Below, piece after piece: positions 16,700 through 25,645 of a DNA stretch of 44,021 bases (position 1 is the stretch's first letter; every line of letters begins with the position of its first letter). Under the pieces are notes generated by a model. That model saw only the letters and a list, made by a program, of their open reading frames with translations. It was not told the origin of the DNA and ran no database searches. The DNA lies in the NCBI GenBank assembly GCA_035341855.1, contig DAOQWA010000023.1:1-44021 (forward strand), written 5' to 3'. This DNA comes from QQVM01 sp035341855 (GTDB lineage Bacteria > Bacteroidota > Bacteroidia > AKYH767-A > 2013-40CM-41-45). The translations under genes were made by a program, and so were the position numbers.

Positions 16700-18677
16700 G
16701 ACAGCACGTATTGAAGAAGTTGTTGGAGATTTTGTGACACTAAAAAAACGTGGCACGAACTGGCTGGGACTATGTCCTTTCCATAATGAAAAAACACCTT
16801 CATTCAACGTAAACCCTGCACGAAATATTTATAAATGTTTTGGTTGCGGCAAAGGGGGCAACTCTGTGAACTTTATCATGGAGCATGAGCAATCTAGCTA
16901 TCCGGAAGCCATACGCTACATTGCAAAGAAGTACGACATAGCTATTGAGGAAACAACACCTGATCCTAAAGATGTCATTATCCAGGATGAGAGAGAAAGT
17001 TTGTTCGTTCTAAATTCATTTGCTCAACGGATTTTTTTGGAGCAGGTTTTTGATTCCGATGAAGGTCGTGCAATAGGTCTGAGTTATTTTAAAGAACGTG
17101 GATTTACTGAAGAGACGATCCGGAAATTTCAACTTGGTTATGCTCTGAGCGACTGGAGTGCCTTTTCTGATCTGGCAATGAAAAATGGTTACCAATCAGA
17201 ATTTCTGATTAAAACCGGATTAAGTATAGAGAGAGAAGCAAAGAAATCTGAATCAGACACGAGAGAGACCACTGAAGAAAAAGTTAAGCCAAAAATTTTA
17301 TTTGACCGCTTCAGAGGCAGGGTAATGTTTCCTATCCACAACATGAGTGGACGTGTTATTGGCTTTGGAGGCAGGATCTTAAAGAAAGATGAGAAGACTG
17401 CGAAGTATCTTAACTCACCTGAGTCAGAAATATACCATAAGAGCAAATCGCTATATGGAATTTTTTACGCTAAAAAAAGTATTGTTCAGCGCGACAATTG
17501 TTTTTTGGTAGAAGGGTATACAGATGTGATATCACTTCATCAGGCAGGTATTGAAAATGTCGTTTCTTCATCAGGCACTTCTCTGACTGTAGATCAAATT
17601 CGATTAATCGGTCGTTATTCAAAAAACATTACCGTTTTATTTGATGGTGATGCAGCAGGGATTAAGGCTTCAATGCGCGGGATTGACTTGATCCTGGAGG
17701 AAGGCTTGAATGTTAAGGTTGTACTTTTCCCTGATGGTGACGATCCGGATTCGTATAGCAAAAAGCACAGTTATGCAGAGACACTGGATTTCATCACAGC
17801 AAATGCAAAGGACTTTGTGGTTTTCAAAACGGGCTTACTTTTAAATGAAGTTCAGGATGATCCTGTCCGAAAAGCACAATTGATCCGGGATATCGTCGAG
17901 ACTATTTCTAAAATCCCTGATCCCATCATACGTACAATGTACACCAGGCAGTGCAGTGTGATGTTGGACATCCCGGAACCGGTTCTCGTTGCCGAGCTGA
18001 ACAAAATGCGTCGCCAGCAACTGAAGAAGGAAATTCCTGAAAAAGATGCAGAGGCTCTTATGCCTGCTACCATCCTGCAACATGATCAAGCCATCAATGA
18101 ATTTGATTCTGAAATGCAAGAGAGGAATATTATCCGCCTGTTATTGAATTTCGGTAGCCATGAAATAACTTTTTACGTGGATGAAGATGAATCGAACGAC
18201 TCTCCTGACGGGGAAACCTATCAGATGACAGTTGCAAAATACATCATTGATGAAATCGCTAACGATGATATTGCTTTTGAAAACAAGGCGTATGATGATA
18301 TTCTCAAAGAATACGGGATGCTTCTTCAGACCAAGTCAGACCTTGATCCACAACATTTTTTAAATTCTGAAAACACAAGTTTTAGCGAAATTGCAGTTGA
18401 ATTACTTTCTCACCGCTACGTACTTAGCGAAGAATGGGAGCAAATGCATAAGATCTTCGTGCCTGTAGAAGAAAATCTTTTACGTGATTCAGTTGAGAAG
18501 GCTGTGATCCATTTAAAGAATAAAAAAATCCTACGAATGCTTGAGGAAAACCAGCGAAAAATTCAACAGGCACATAAAGAAGGAAAAGATTTTAGCGAAC
18601 TCCTGGAAATGCACAAGATGCTTGAAAGTGTCAAGATGGAAATTTCTAAATTATTAGGAATAGATATCCTTAAATAA
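16665..18677 (+). CDS. dnaG: DNA primase
   Basis: 670 residues, normal for Bacteroidota. The N-terminal CHC2 zinc finger has C37, H40, C58 and C61 (CPFHNEKTPSF, CFGCGKGG). The catalytic core follows with GFGGRILK, the Toprim signature VEGYTDVISLH and the DGDAAG and DPDS acidic motifs. A helical C-terminal region (about 480-670) should bind the DnaB helicase. It makes RNA primers for replication. The start ATG lies inside the preceding hydrolase gene; the residues from the first Met align well with the family start. Confidence 0.95.
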   Translation: MISKDTIERVFETARIEEVVGDFVTLKKRGTNWLGLCPFHNEKTPSFNVNPARNIYKCFGCGKGGNSVNFIMEHEQSSYPEAIRYIAKKYDIAIEETTPDPKDVIIQDERESLFVLNSFAQRIFLEQVFDSDEGRAIGLSYFKERGFTEETIRKFQLGYALSDWSAFSDLAMKNGYQSEFLIKTGLSIEREAKKSESDTRETTEEKVKPKILFDRFRGRVMFPIHNMSGRVIGFGGRILKKDEKTAKYLNSPESEIYHKSKSLYGIFYAKKSIVQRDNCFLVEGYTDVISLHQAGIENVVSSSGTSLTVDQIRLIGRYSKNITVLFDGDAAGIKASMRGIDLILEEGLNVKVVLFPDGDDPDSYSKKHSYAETLDFITANAKDFVVFKTGLLLNEVQDDPVRKAQLIRDIVETISKIPDPIIRTMYTRQCSVMLDIPEPVLVAELNKMRRQQLKKEIPEKDAEALMPATILQHDQAINEFDSEMQERNIIRLLLNFGSHEITFYVDEDESNDSPDGETYQMTVAKYIIDEIANDDIAFENKAYDDILKEYGMLLQTKSDLDPQHFLNSENTSFSEIAVELLSHRYVLSEEWEQMHKIFVPVEENLLRDSVEKAVIHLKNKKILRMLEENQRKIQQAHKEGKDFSELLEMHKMLESVKMEISKLLGIDILK

Positions 18678-18692
18678 ATTTCCGGACATCAT

Positions 18693-19544
18693 TTACTTTT
18701 TCCTTCCAAAAAACACTTTTCGATAATTAGTTGCCAGGGGGTGCTTAGACAATTTCGGAGGGAAGAGCACAAATTTTTCTACCTGCTCCGGATTAAAATT
18801 TTCTTCCGACACAACGGTCACATCAAAGCCATAAGCTCGTAGAATATCCGGAAAATCATCCCCATAGATTCGCAGATGATCGAACTGACCAAAAACCTTT
18901 TCTCTCATTTCAGGATCAGTTATGGAAGGATCTTCAAAAGTTGTCTTGAGTAAATCTTTTTGTGGTACTGTCAGGATGCAAGATCCACCAACTTTCAGTA
19001 CTCTATTGATCTCTATAATCGCAAGCAAATGGTCAGGTACGTGTTCAAGAACATCACAGGCTATCAAACAATCAAACGAAGCGTCAGCAATCTCTTGCAT
19101 GGATGATATGTCGAGTACATGATCGATTGAATTATATCTATAACCTTCAGTTAGAAAATCAGCAGTCTCGTAGGCGGCAGAATTTTGCTTTATGAACTTC
19201 TGTAACATTTGCTCGGGGGCAAAATGCAGGACTTTCTTTCCCAGCAAAAGACTTTTCGCATTAACCCATTCCAGGTCCGTTAATGCCGCCATTAATAATC
19301 TTTGCCGTACTTGTGAGCCACAACTTTGACAAATTGTGTGAGGATGCCAACTATCACTCCCAAAGCGATTAGTTTTAAAATGACAAATATTGCACTCTAC
19401 TTTAGACCCGGCAAATTTGAAATAGATTTGGGATAACCGATGTAAGCTTTGTTTCGCTTTTCGCTTTCCTGATCTGAGAATGGTTTTCATCCTGAATGCT
19501 AATATAATCTCCACTAAATTAATTGGTCGTGCAAAATAGCGCAA
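18693..19544 (-). CDS. SAM-dependent methyltransferase with N-terminal zinc ribbon
   Basis: 283 residues; an internal ATG at 19490 is an alternative start. Residues 51-75 form a four-cysteine zinc ribbon (CNIC and CQSC). The Methyltransf_11 domain follows: VLHFAPEQ replaces the usual DxGxG loop, with DISSMQEIADASFDCLIACDVLEHV and VLKVGGSCILTVP. The acceptor is unknown. Proteins of this layout often sit in glycan-modification loci, but here the neighbours are dnaG (convergent) and an unknown membrane protein. Confidence 0.75.
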   Translation of the reverse strand: MRYFARPINLVEIILAFRMKTILRSGKRKAKQSLHRLSQIYFKFAGSKVECNICHFKTNRFGSDSWHPHTICQSCGSQVRQRLLMAALTDLEWVNAKSLLLGKKVLHFAPEQMLQKFIKQNSAAYETADFLTEGYRYNSIDHVLDISSMQEIADASFDCLIACDVLEHVPDHLLAIIEINRVLKVGGSCILTVPQKDLLKTTFEDPSITDPEMREKVFGQFDHLRIYGDDFPDILRAYGFDVTVVSEENFNPEQVEKFVLFPPKLSKHPLATNYRKVFFGRKK

Positions 19545-19550
19545 TTTATC

Positions 19551-20477
19551 TTAACAAAGTAAACTATATCTCAGCAAATGTTTCGGCCCATCTTTCCACT
19601 TCACCCAACCAAAACCTACCGAAACAAAATCATCAGAAAAAAGTTCCACTTGCATCCAGTCATCTTTTATGACCTTAGGTTTCATTATATCATACTTAAT
19701 GTTGACTTCAGAAGCATGCGACAAAGGTTTAATGAGTAAAGGTCTTTCTGTTTCAGAAATAAACTCCACTGAATAAACTCCCAACAAAAACTCCGGCCAA
19801 AGACTAACGGTGCCTGCGTAACGACTTACATATGCAACTTGAGAATTTGTACTATTAACAACTACTTCTGCAAAATCGCTACTGATTGAGAGTACTTTAA
19901 AATAAATAATATCATAATCCAGTTTCAGGTGTTCAGGGACAAGCCATGGTGGAGCATAGGAAATATCCATGTTGCCATGCTCAGTCTTATAAAATACAAT
20001 GCTATCAATTGGAGGATGCTCTATAACAGCCTCACTTATATTCGGGTTGCCATAAAAGTATAACACATTGTTTTCAGTTATACTCGGGTAAAACAATCCC
20101 ATTCCCATAGACACATCATCTGCATTGTCACTACCCTGAACAAATGCAAACTGGTGAGAACTACTATTTTCAGCTCTAGCCTTTTTTCTTTGTAAGAATA
20201 AGTAAGTAAATACTACAATCAAAACAATCAATAAAATGGAAAGTAACTTATTAGCTTTTATTATAACAGCGTGAGAAAATCGATGGACCATTAAAATTGA
20301 TGCTATCAAGGCAAAGAATGAAAAATTAACTGCGTAGAAAAATACAATAGCTCCACCGGCCAATCCTTGATTCTTCGCCATTCCGGTTATTCCGACAAAA
20401 GAAGCACCGACGAAAAAAAACACAACGATCGTAAGAAGGTATAGTAATAAACATGCAGGCTTGAAGAATTTTTTCAT
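19551..20477 (-). CDS. Membrane protein of unknown function, partner of the vWA protein
   Basis: 308 residues. Three membrane segments occupy the first 95 residues (LLLYLLTIVVFFFVGASF, a Phe/Ala-rich one, and LLSILLIVLIVVFTYLF). A predicted extracytoplasmic domain of about 200 residues follows, rich in Tyr, Val and Asp, with no motif I can name. It starts two bases after the stop of the vWA gene, so the two are very likely cotranscribed and may work together at the envelope. Confidence 0.6.
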   Translation of the reverse strand: MKKFFKPACLLLYLLTIVVFFFVGASFVGITGMAKNQGLAGGAIVFFYAVNFSFFALIASILMVHRFSHAVIIKANKLLSILLIVLIVVFTYLFLQRKKARAENSSSHQFAFVQGSDNADDVSMGMGLFYPSITENNVLYFYGNPNISEAVIEHPPIDSIVFYKTEHGNMDISYAPPWLVPEHLKLDYDIIYFKVLSISSDFAEVVVNSTNSQVAYVSRYAGTVSLWPEFLLGVYSVEFISETERPLLIKPLSHASEVNIKYDIMKPKVIKDDWMQVELFSDDFVSVGFGWVKWKDGPKHLLRYSLLC

Positions 20478-20479
20478 GG

Positions 20480-21886
20480 CTAGAAATTAGCGACTTTCTC
20501 TACAGTATCACCTGTTTTTAAGTCAACAATAAATGTTTGTGTTTTTCCTGCGTATCCGGCCAATCCCTTTAGTGTTATTTCATACTTCCCCGGGTTCAGA
20601 ATAAACTTTTTAGGGTTACTCGAAGAACTTGTATATGTTCTCCTGCTTGCAACTTCTTTTTTTGTATTCACCTCCTTGATTTTTATGATGGCATCAACCA
20701 GGCCCTGAGCACTTTTTGCTCCAATTATGAGAATTCCGGATTCAAAGGTATGCTTAATCTCTTTTGTCTCACCGGCAGCTAATTCTACATTCGGAATTGT
20801 ATGTTTAATCTCCAAACCATCAATAACCAAAGCCTGGATCACAATATCATAAACTCCGGGATTCACTTCCATTACTTTTTCAGTTCCATAGGTCCGTGTA
20901 GAAGATACACTTTTCTTTTCGCCGGTTTTGTAAACATTTACCATTGCATCCCAGCCTTCTTTATTATTGAAGATGCTGACATTAAACTTTGCACCATCGA
21001 AACTAAAGGTACGATGTGAGATTTTTTCTGAACTGCTTTCAATGTTGGGAAACACAATTGCCTTCACATCACTATTCTCGAGAGGCTTTGCTTCAAAATC
21101 ATAAAAACCTGTCTCTAAAAATAAATAAGCCGTATCAGCATAGGTTCGGACAGACCTGTGTGATTTGGATTCTCCTTTCCTGTATACTTTAACATAAGCA
21201 TCTATAGGCTTCCCATTTTTTATCACATAAACGGAAAAATTCTTGGCCGGTTCATCAACTGTAATGGAAGTTACTTCATTCATCACTTCACTTAATCCAC
21301 CTTTGTCTGCTGCATCATAGTATTGACCTCCGCCTTCTTTAGCAGCACATTCCAATTCATCTGTTGTCTCATCTTTTAGTCCAAAGCCAACTATATGTAA
21401 ACGAAAATCTATTCCATCTTTTTTCGCGGATTTTATAAAGTCGCATATACTCCCATCGCACGATTCAATGCCATCAGTAACTAATATTATCGTCGCTTTC
21501 AGTTTAGTCTGGCGCAGTTTATCGATGACTATTTTAGCCGAATAAGCTAAAGGAGTTTTACCGAGAGGCTTAATTGCTTTTAAAGAATTCACGACCTCTG
21601 ACTTTGAACCTGTTTCAACATCTACCAAAGTTTCAACATCCTTACAATCCCCTTTTGAGCGATGACCGTAAGCTACCAAACCAATCTTCTGATTATCCGG
21701 TAAATTATTTACAGCATCAGAGAGAACCTCCAAAGCGATTTCCATTTTGGATTTTCCATCAATTTGGCCCCACATTGAACCACTGGCATCATAAATAAAT
21801 ATTATTGGAGAAGGCTGATCGGAGTTTTGGGCTACAAGTTCCGGTGTAGTAAGACAAAGTAAAAACAAAATCGCTAATTGCTTCAT
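20480..21886 (-). CDS. Secreted von Willebrand factor A protein with three C-terminal repeats
   Basis: 468 residues. A signal peptide (about 1-20) is followed by a vWA domain, residues 28-205. The metal-ion-dependent adhesion site is DASGSMW (Asp33, Ser35, Ser37), with further MIDAS residues in KTPLAYS and VTDGIESC. Three beta-rich repeats of about 80-100 residues follow. Each carries a similar core: VYRKGESKSHRSVRTY, VYKTGEKKSVSSTRTY and a diverged third with KKEVASRRTY, then a 'PGxYxI/F' strand. Such repeats look like carbohydrate- or protein-binding beta sandwiches. It probably acts in the periplasm or at the surface with the membrane protein encoded next. Confidence 0.8.
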   Translation of the reverse strand: MKQLAILFLLCLTTPELVAQNSDQPSPIIFIYDASGSMWGQIDGKSKMEIALEVLSDAVNNLPDNQKIGLVAYGHRSKGDCKDVETLVDVETGSKSEVVNSLKAIKPLGKTPLAYSAKIVIDKLRQTKLKATIILVTDGIESCDGSICDFIKSAKKDGIDFRLHIVGFGLKDETTDELECAAKEGGGQYYDAADKGGLSEVMNEVTSITVDEPAKNFSVYVIKNGKPIDAYVKVYRKGESKSHRSVRTYADTAYLFLETGFYDFEAKPLENSDVKAIVFPNIESSSEKISHRTFSFDGAKFNVSIFNNKEGWDAMVNVYKTGEKKSVSSTRTYGTEKVMEVNPGVYDIVIQALVIDGLEIKHTIPNVELAAGETKEIKHTFESGILIIGAKSAQGLVDAIIKIKEVNTKKEVASRRTYTSSSSNPKKFILNPGKYEITLKGLAGYAGKTQTFIVDLKTGDTVEKVANF

Positions 21887-21963
21887 TTTAGATCATTTTT
21901 TGATGTGACGCTCAATTTAAAAAATATTTTTTAAAACCAAATTTGGCTTGAGTCGAAAATAAA

Positions 21964-21992
21964 AAAGCTGATGTAAAAAACACATCAGCTTT
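21964..21992 (-). terminator. Intrinsic terminator
   Basis: An 11-bp perfect stem (AAAGCTGATGT/ACATCAGCTTT) with a 7-base loop. On the minus strand it is followed by further Ts interrupted by one A. It lies 25 bases after the stop of the 22017-23648 gene. Confidence 0.85.
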
Positions 21993-22016
21993 ACACTATA
22001 TTATGAGTGAGCCGAT

Positions 22017-23648
22017 CTATTTTTTCGGCTTCATGAACAACTTAATTAAAATATCTTCCTTGTCCTTTTTATATACCTCAACAATGTATTCATCTTTATC
22101 AGTATTCACAATTCGATCTACTTCAAATTGAAAAACAGGAATGCCTTTTACGTTTCTTGTGTCAAAAATATAAGATTTATTGAGATCACCGGTTTCATGA
22201 TCAATGTGATAAGCTGCAAGAAATCCACCTGCACCATCAATATGTTTAAATGGCACTTGCTTAACATCTAAACCTTTATTTTTTTCATTGTCCAGAAACA
22301 TGTAGTAGTGTCCATTTGAAGCAGTATTATAATCATAAAAATAGGACATACCTCCCTTTCCTCTGGTTCCTATTTGTTTCTTGGGTAATTTATTCATCCA
22401 AGCCAATGTACCATCGGCATTTATCTTTGCTACTAATATGTTCTCATAATAATATTCGGTGGACGAGCGTTTGTCGTGATAAGTTGTGACACTATGATAT
22501 TGTTCACCTGATATAACCAAACTTCCATCATCCATTATCGTTATACCTCTCAATACGAGATTGTCAACATCTGTTTTATCGTTCTTCTTGGACTTGGCAT
22601 CCTTCTCAGCTTTTGCCTGATCCCCTTTTGAAAGATTCATTTTAACAATTTCCAGTGGAATTGGATAATATTTACTGTCTTCTGCTATACCAGTCTTGCT
22701 CACACGAAACATAAAAATACCATCAACGTCATATTCACCCTTTCCAACATAGTAATAACCTGCACACACGATTTTGTCTCCCATTTCGAAAATTTCAATT
22801 GACCGGATCAACTTATCTTCAAGTTGTATGGTAGATTTATCCAACTTTTTAGAATCCTTATCTATACGAAATATTTCAAAATGAAAATTTGGCGGACCAT
22901 CTTTTGATTTTCTGTCATCATTTGTGTCATCATTAAACACCTTAACCAGAACAAATACATTTGCGTTTTTATCTACAGTCCTTCTTAACACGTCCATCTT
23001 CTTCTCGTTGTATGGCATAGTAACCTGCTCACTCCACAGTTCCTTCAGGTCACTATCAAATACATGGTATCCTAGCACGTCATGACTTTTACTATCTCTT
23101 TTGACCTCGGGTTTCTTCCTATATTCAACAAGTATTTTAGCAGAATCCAAAGAAAGTTCTATTTTAAATTTTTGGCCGACAATAAAGTTATAGAAGCCGG
23201 TCGCCATAGGGACACCTGAAAGCTTTCCTTCCACTTGTAAAAAAGGCTTTCCCTGATCTATGAAAGTTCCTTTCTTAAAATCAACTTCTCTTGCAATTAT
23301 TTGTTCCATGGAAGACTTAGCATCCCACAGAGAATAGAAATAATAATATTTACCATTACATACTACGAATGCTTCGAACTGGGCTTCTTTCGGAAAATCC
23401 TCGTATCCGGTTTCTTTTAGAAATGTGAGAGTTTTGGCATTAAACTTTTGGATCGATACTTTTTTCTTTGTCCTTTTTATTGACAATAGCTCACCTTCAT
23501 GATAATATAAACTTTTTGAGAAGGCATCAATTACGGGATAAGGCTTGCCAATAGAATAGTTTAATTTTTCAACATAATCCTGGGCACTCAATTCAGGTAG
23601 TCCAATTGACAGAAGGCAGATCGCAGAAATTAAAATTGATTTTTTCAT
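22017..23648 (-). CDS. Large secreted protein, unknown, possible beta-propeller
   Basis: 543 residues from the ATG at 23648. This start places a clean signal peptide (MKKSILISAICLLSIGLPELSA) first; an upstream extension of 13 codons is not signal-like. The body has recurring blocks of short beta strands with charged loops and several 'DGxLxW' or 'DGSLVISG' turns, which suggest a beta-propeller. There is no T9SS tail, so it is probably periplasmic. A Lys/Asp-rich stretch (AKAEKDAKSKKNDKTD) lies mid-protein. I recognise no named family. A strong terminator follows. Confidence 0.65.
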   Translation of the reverse strand: MKKSILISAICLLSIGLPELSAQDYVEKLNYSIGKPYPVIDAFSKSLYYHEGELLSIKRTKKKVSIQKFNAKTLTFLKETGYEDFPKEAQFEAFVVCNGKYYYFYSLWDAKSSMEQIIAREVDFKKGTFIDQGKPFLQVEGKLSGVPMATGFYNFIVGQKFKIELSLDSAKILVEYRKKPEVKRDSKSHDVLGYHVFDSDLKELWSEQVTMPYNEKKMDVLRRTVDKNANVFVLVKVFNDDTNDDRKSKDGPPNFHFEIFRIDKDSKKLDKSTIQLEDKLIRSIEIFEMGDKIVCAGYYYVGKGEYDVDGIFMFRVSKTGIAEDSKYYPIPLEIVKMNLSKGDQAKAEKDAKSKKNDKTDVDNLVLRGITIMDDGSLVISGEQYHSVTTYHDKRSSTEYYYENILVAKINADGTLAWMNKLPKKQIGTRGKGGMSYFYDYNTASNGHYYMFLDNEKNKGLDVKQVPFKHIDGAGGFLAAYHIDHETGDLNKSYIFDTRNVKGIPVFQFEVDRIVNTDKDEYIVEVYKKDKEDILIKLFMKPKK

Positions 23649-23731
23649 GGAAAAGTATTTGATGGTTAGGGCTGCAATGTAGACCAAAGCAGAATATTAG
23701 TCAATATCCAAATTCGCATAAATTAATGCAA

Positions 23732-23831
23732 NNNNNNNNNNNNNNNNNNNNNNNNNNNNNNNNNNNNNNNNNNNNNNNNNNNNNNNNNNNNNNNNNNNNN
23801 NNNNNNNNNNNNNNNNNNNNNNNNNNNNNNN
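23732..23831. other. Assembly gap of 100 N
   Basis: Exactly 100 undetermined bases, the conventional length for a scaffold join of unknown size. Sequence may be missing, and the order of the two sides rests on the assembler. Confidence 0.98.
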
Positions 23832-24325
23832 ATATTATTCCGAGGCGAAGGATGTGGAAGTGGAAAATAAAGGGGTAAATAATTTTTATAATTGCGAACC
23901 GTCTCTGTAAGAGTTTCTTTTGCTTTGTTCCCCAAATAATATTTTTGAGCATATAGACCAATCAACAAAACCAATTTTATAGACGGCATTTTTTCAAACA
24001 AGCGATTATGCCAAAGTGGAGCACATTCAGGCCTTGGTGCCATATCACCACTTACACCGGTTCCGGGATAGCAGAAACCCATAGGAATCAATGCTATCTT
24101 ATCCTGATCATAGAATACTTCTTTATCTACTGCTAACCATGACCGGAGATTTTCACCACTTTTATCATCCCAGGGGATTCCGGAATTATGAACGATTTGA
24201 CCCGGAGCCTGTCCAATGACAACCAATTTACTTTTTGTACTTGCGGATAAGACGGGATTCGCACCATGGGGTAGAAATTCTTCACAAACTTTACAATTAC
24301 GGACCTCCTTCAATAGTGATTTCAT
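23832..24325 (-). CDS. Uracil-DNA glycosylase family protein, C-terminus lost in gap
   Basis: About 165 residues from the ATG at 24325 to the gap. Motifs of the UDG superfamily are present: CKVC near the start, VVIGQAPGQIVHNSGIPWDD (motif 1), and the C-terminal LPHPSPRNN that carries the catalytic-loop His. Only a few tens of residues should be missing. The enzyme would remove uracil or a related base from DNA. A 31-base piece between the gap and 23701 does not clearly continue the protein. Confidence 0.8.
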
Positions 24326-24508
24326 TGTCAAATTCTAAAGTTTCGATTGGAATTTTCTAACCGGAATTTCATGAGAACAAATACTCCAAAGTATTAGTTC
24401 AGGTGCAAAATTGTATGCAGTTCCTAAATGCTGAAAACCAGTAAGCAGTAAATTAACCGACATAAAATATATTCTATATCAAGATAAGAAATCTTTCAAT
24501 AAAAAATA

Positions 24509-25546
24509 CTACTTAGAAATAATGATCTTTTCAATTTGAGAATTCTGCTGATCAGCAACTTTTACAAAATACAATCCACTACTTAAATGACTAACATCGA
24601 TTCTCATTAAATCACGATTATTCACTTTGTCTGATATTAACAAGTTGCCCAAAACATCAAAAAGTTCAATTGAGTATTTCCTATCCTCTAAAGGAAAATG
24701 CAAAACAATATTATTGTCTACTGAAGGATTTACGGCAGAGAATAATTTAACTTCTTTGCCTTTAGCTGAATTTACGCCGGTGTTAATTAAAGGAACACTT
24801 AATTCTGCCTGATATACTGCTTTGGTAGTACGGTTTTGAGCAAAAGCAACAACCCGAACTTCCTCAAGATCTTTCACATTATTCGCGACCCAGTTAACCT
24901 GAACCATATCCATTCCGCCAATATTTTTATTTACCAGCGGTGTTCCCGTTTCGTCAGGCAACATTCTTCGTACAACCCATGGATATTCATTTTCGCTATT
25001 GGCTCCGGGACAACAGACATAAGAACTCTTCAACACTTTTCTCTCTGCTACAACTATCATGGCAGAGATATCTTCTGATGCATTATTCATGTCAAGGGAT
25101 TCAAACAAAACATTAGCACTAATTTCATTCCCATTCAATTCACAGGATGTAAAACTGATATTATAACGCGGTGCTACAGAAGAGGCGGCCATTATAGTAG
25201 AAGAAACAGTAGGAGCTAAATTTCCGGAAAAATAATTTCCATCTACGCGCGAGGTTGGAACACCGGTGACATTGGCAAAGATGACGCGTTGATCAGATTG
25301 AAAAGAATTCTCGTAGTACATCGAATCATTATATGGAAAAGGAGTATGATATGATAACATAAGAGCAGTACCCAGGTTAGCATTTATGTATGATGCAATC
25401 ACAGGTGTGATACCGGCACAGGAAGGACAGCCACTATTCGTAAACTGTTCAACTAATACTTTTCGTTGCGCATCAACATGAGTTGACTGAAATAAAATAA
25501 ATGCAAAGGCAATAATTCCTGAATAATTTCTTAAGATAATTTTCAT
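24509..25546 (-). CDS. Omp28-like secreted protein with thioredoxin-type CxxC and T9SS tail
   Basis: 345 residues. A signal peptide (about 1-26) is followed by RKVLVEQFTNSGCPSC, an Omp28/thioredoxin-like start with CPSC at 40-43. SYHTPFPYNDSMYY and TGVPTSRVDGNYF fit the Omp28-related family. A T9SS type-A sorting domain closes the protein (about 270-345: FDVLGNLL, then LSSGLYFVKV and a short basic end). It is probably exported across the outer membrane. Any disulfide role is unproved. A 20-base direct-repeat site shared with the gene at 28885 lies 59-78 bases upstream of its ATG. Confidence 0.82.
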   Translation of the reverse strand: MKIILRNYSGIIAFAFILFQSTHVDAQRKVLVEQFTNSGCPSCAGITPVIASYINANLGTALMLSYHTPFPYNDSMYYENSFQSDQRVIFANVTGVPTSRVDGNYFSGNLAPTVSSTIMAASSVAPRYNISFTSCELNGNEISANVLFESLDMNNASEDISAMIVVAERKVLKSSYVCCPGANSENEYPWVVRRMLPDETGTPLVNKNIGGMDMVQVNWVANNVKDLEEVRVVAFAQNRTTKAVYQAELSVPLINTGVNSAKGKEVKLFSAVNPSVDNNIVLHFPLEDRKYSIELFDVLGNLLISDKVNNRDLMRIDVSHLSSGLYFVKVADQQNSQIEKIIISK

Positions 25547-25604
25547 GATGTTGATTTAGTTTGGTTCCTGATGTAATACTGAGTGATACGATATTATTAA
25601 AAAA

Positions 25605-25624
25605 GTATCACAAAACTATCACAA
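25605..25624. promoter_or_regulatory. Probable response-regulator site (tandem TATCAC, 11-bp period)
   Basis: TATCAC occurs at 25606-25611 and again at 25617-25622, exactly one helical turn apart, within GTATCACAAAACTATCACAA. The same element, with one base changed, lies at 29873-29892. Tandem half-sites spaced 11 bp are typical for OmpR-family regulators, and one is encoded between the two sites. Confidence 0.6.
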
Positions 25625-25645
25625 TCTGTTAATACAATATACAAA

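Noticed and set aside
23701..23961. Frame running through the N gap
   Set aside because: It is formed by undetermined bases and is antisense in frame to the supported glycosylase reading.
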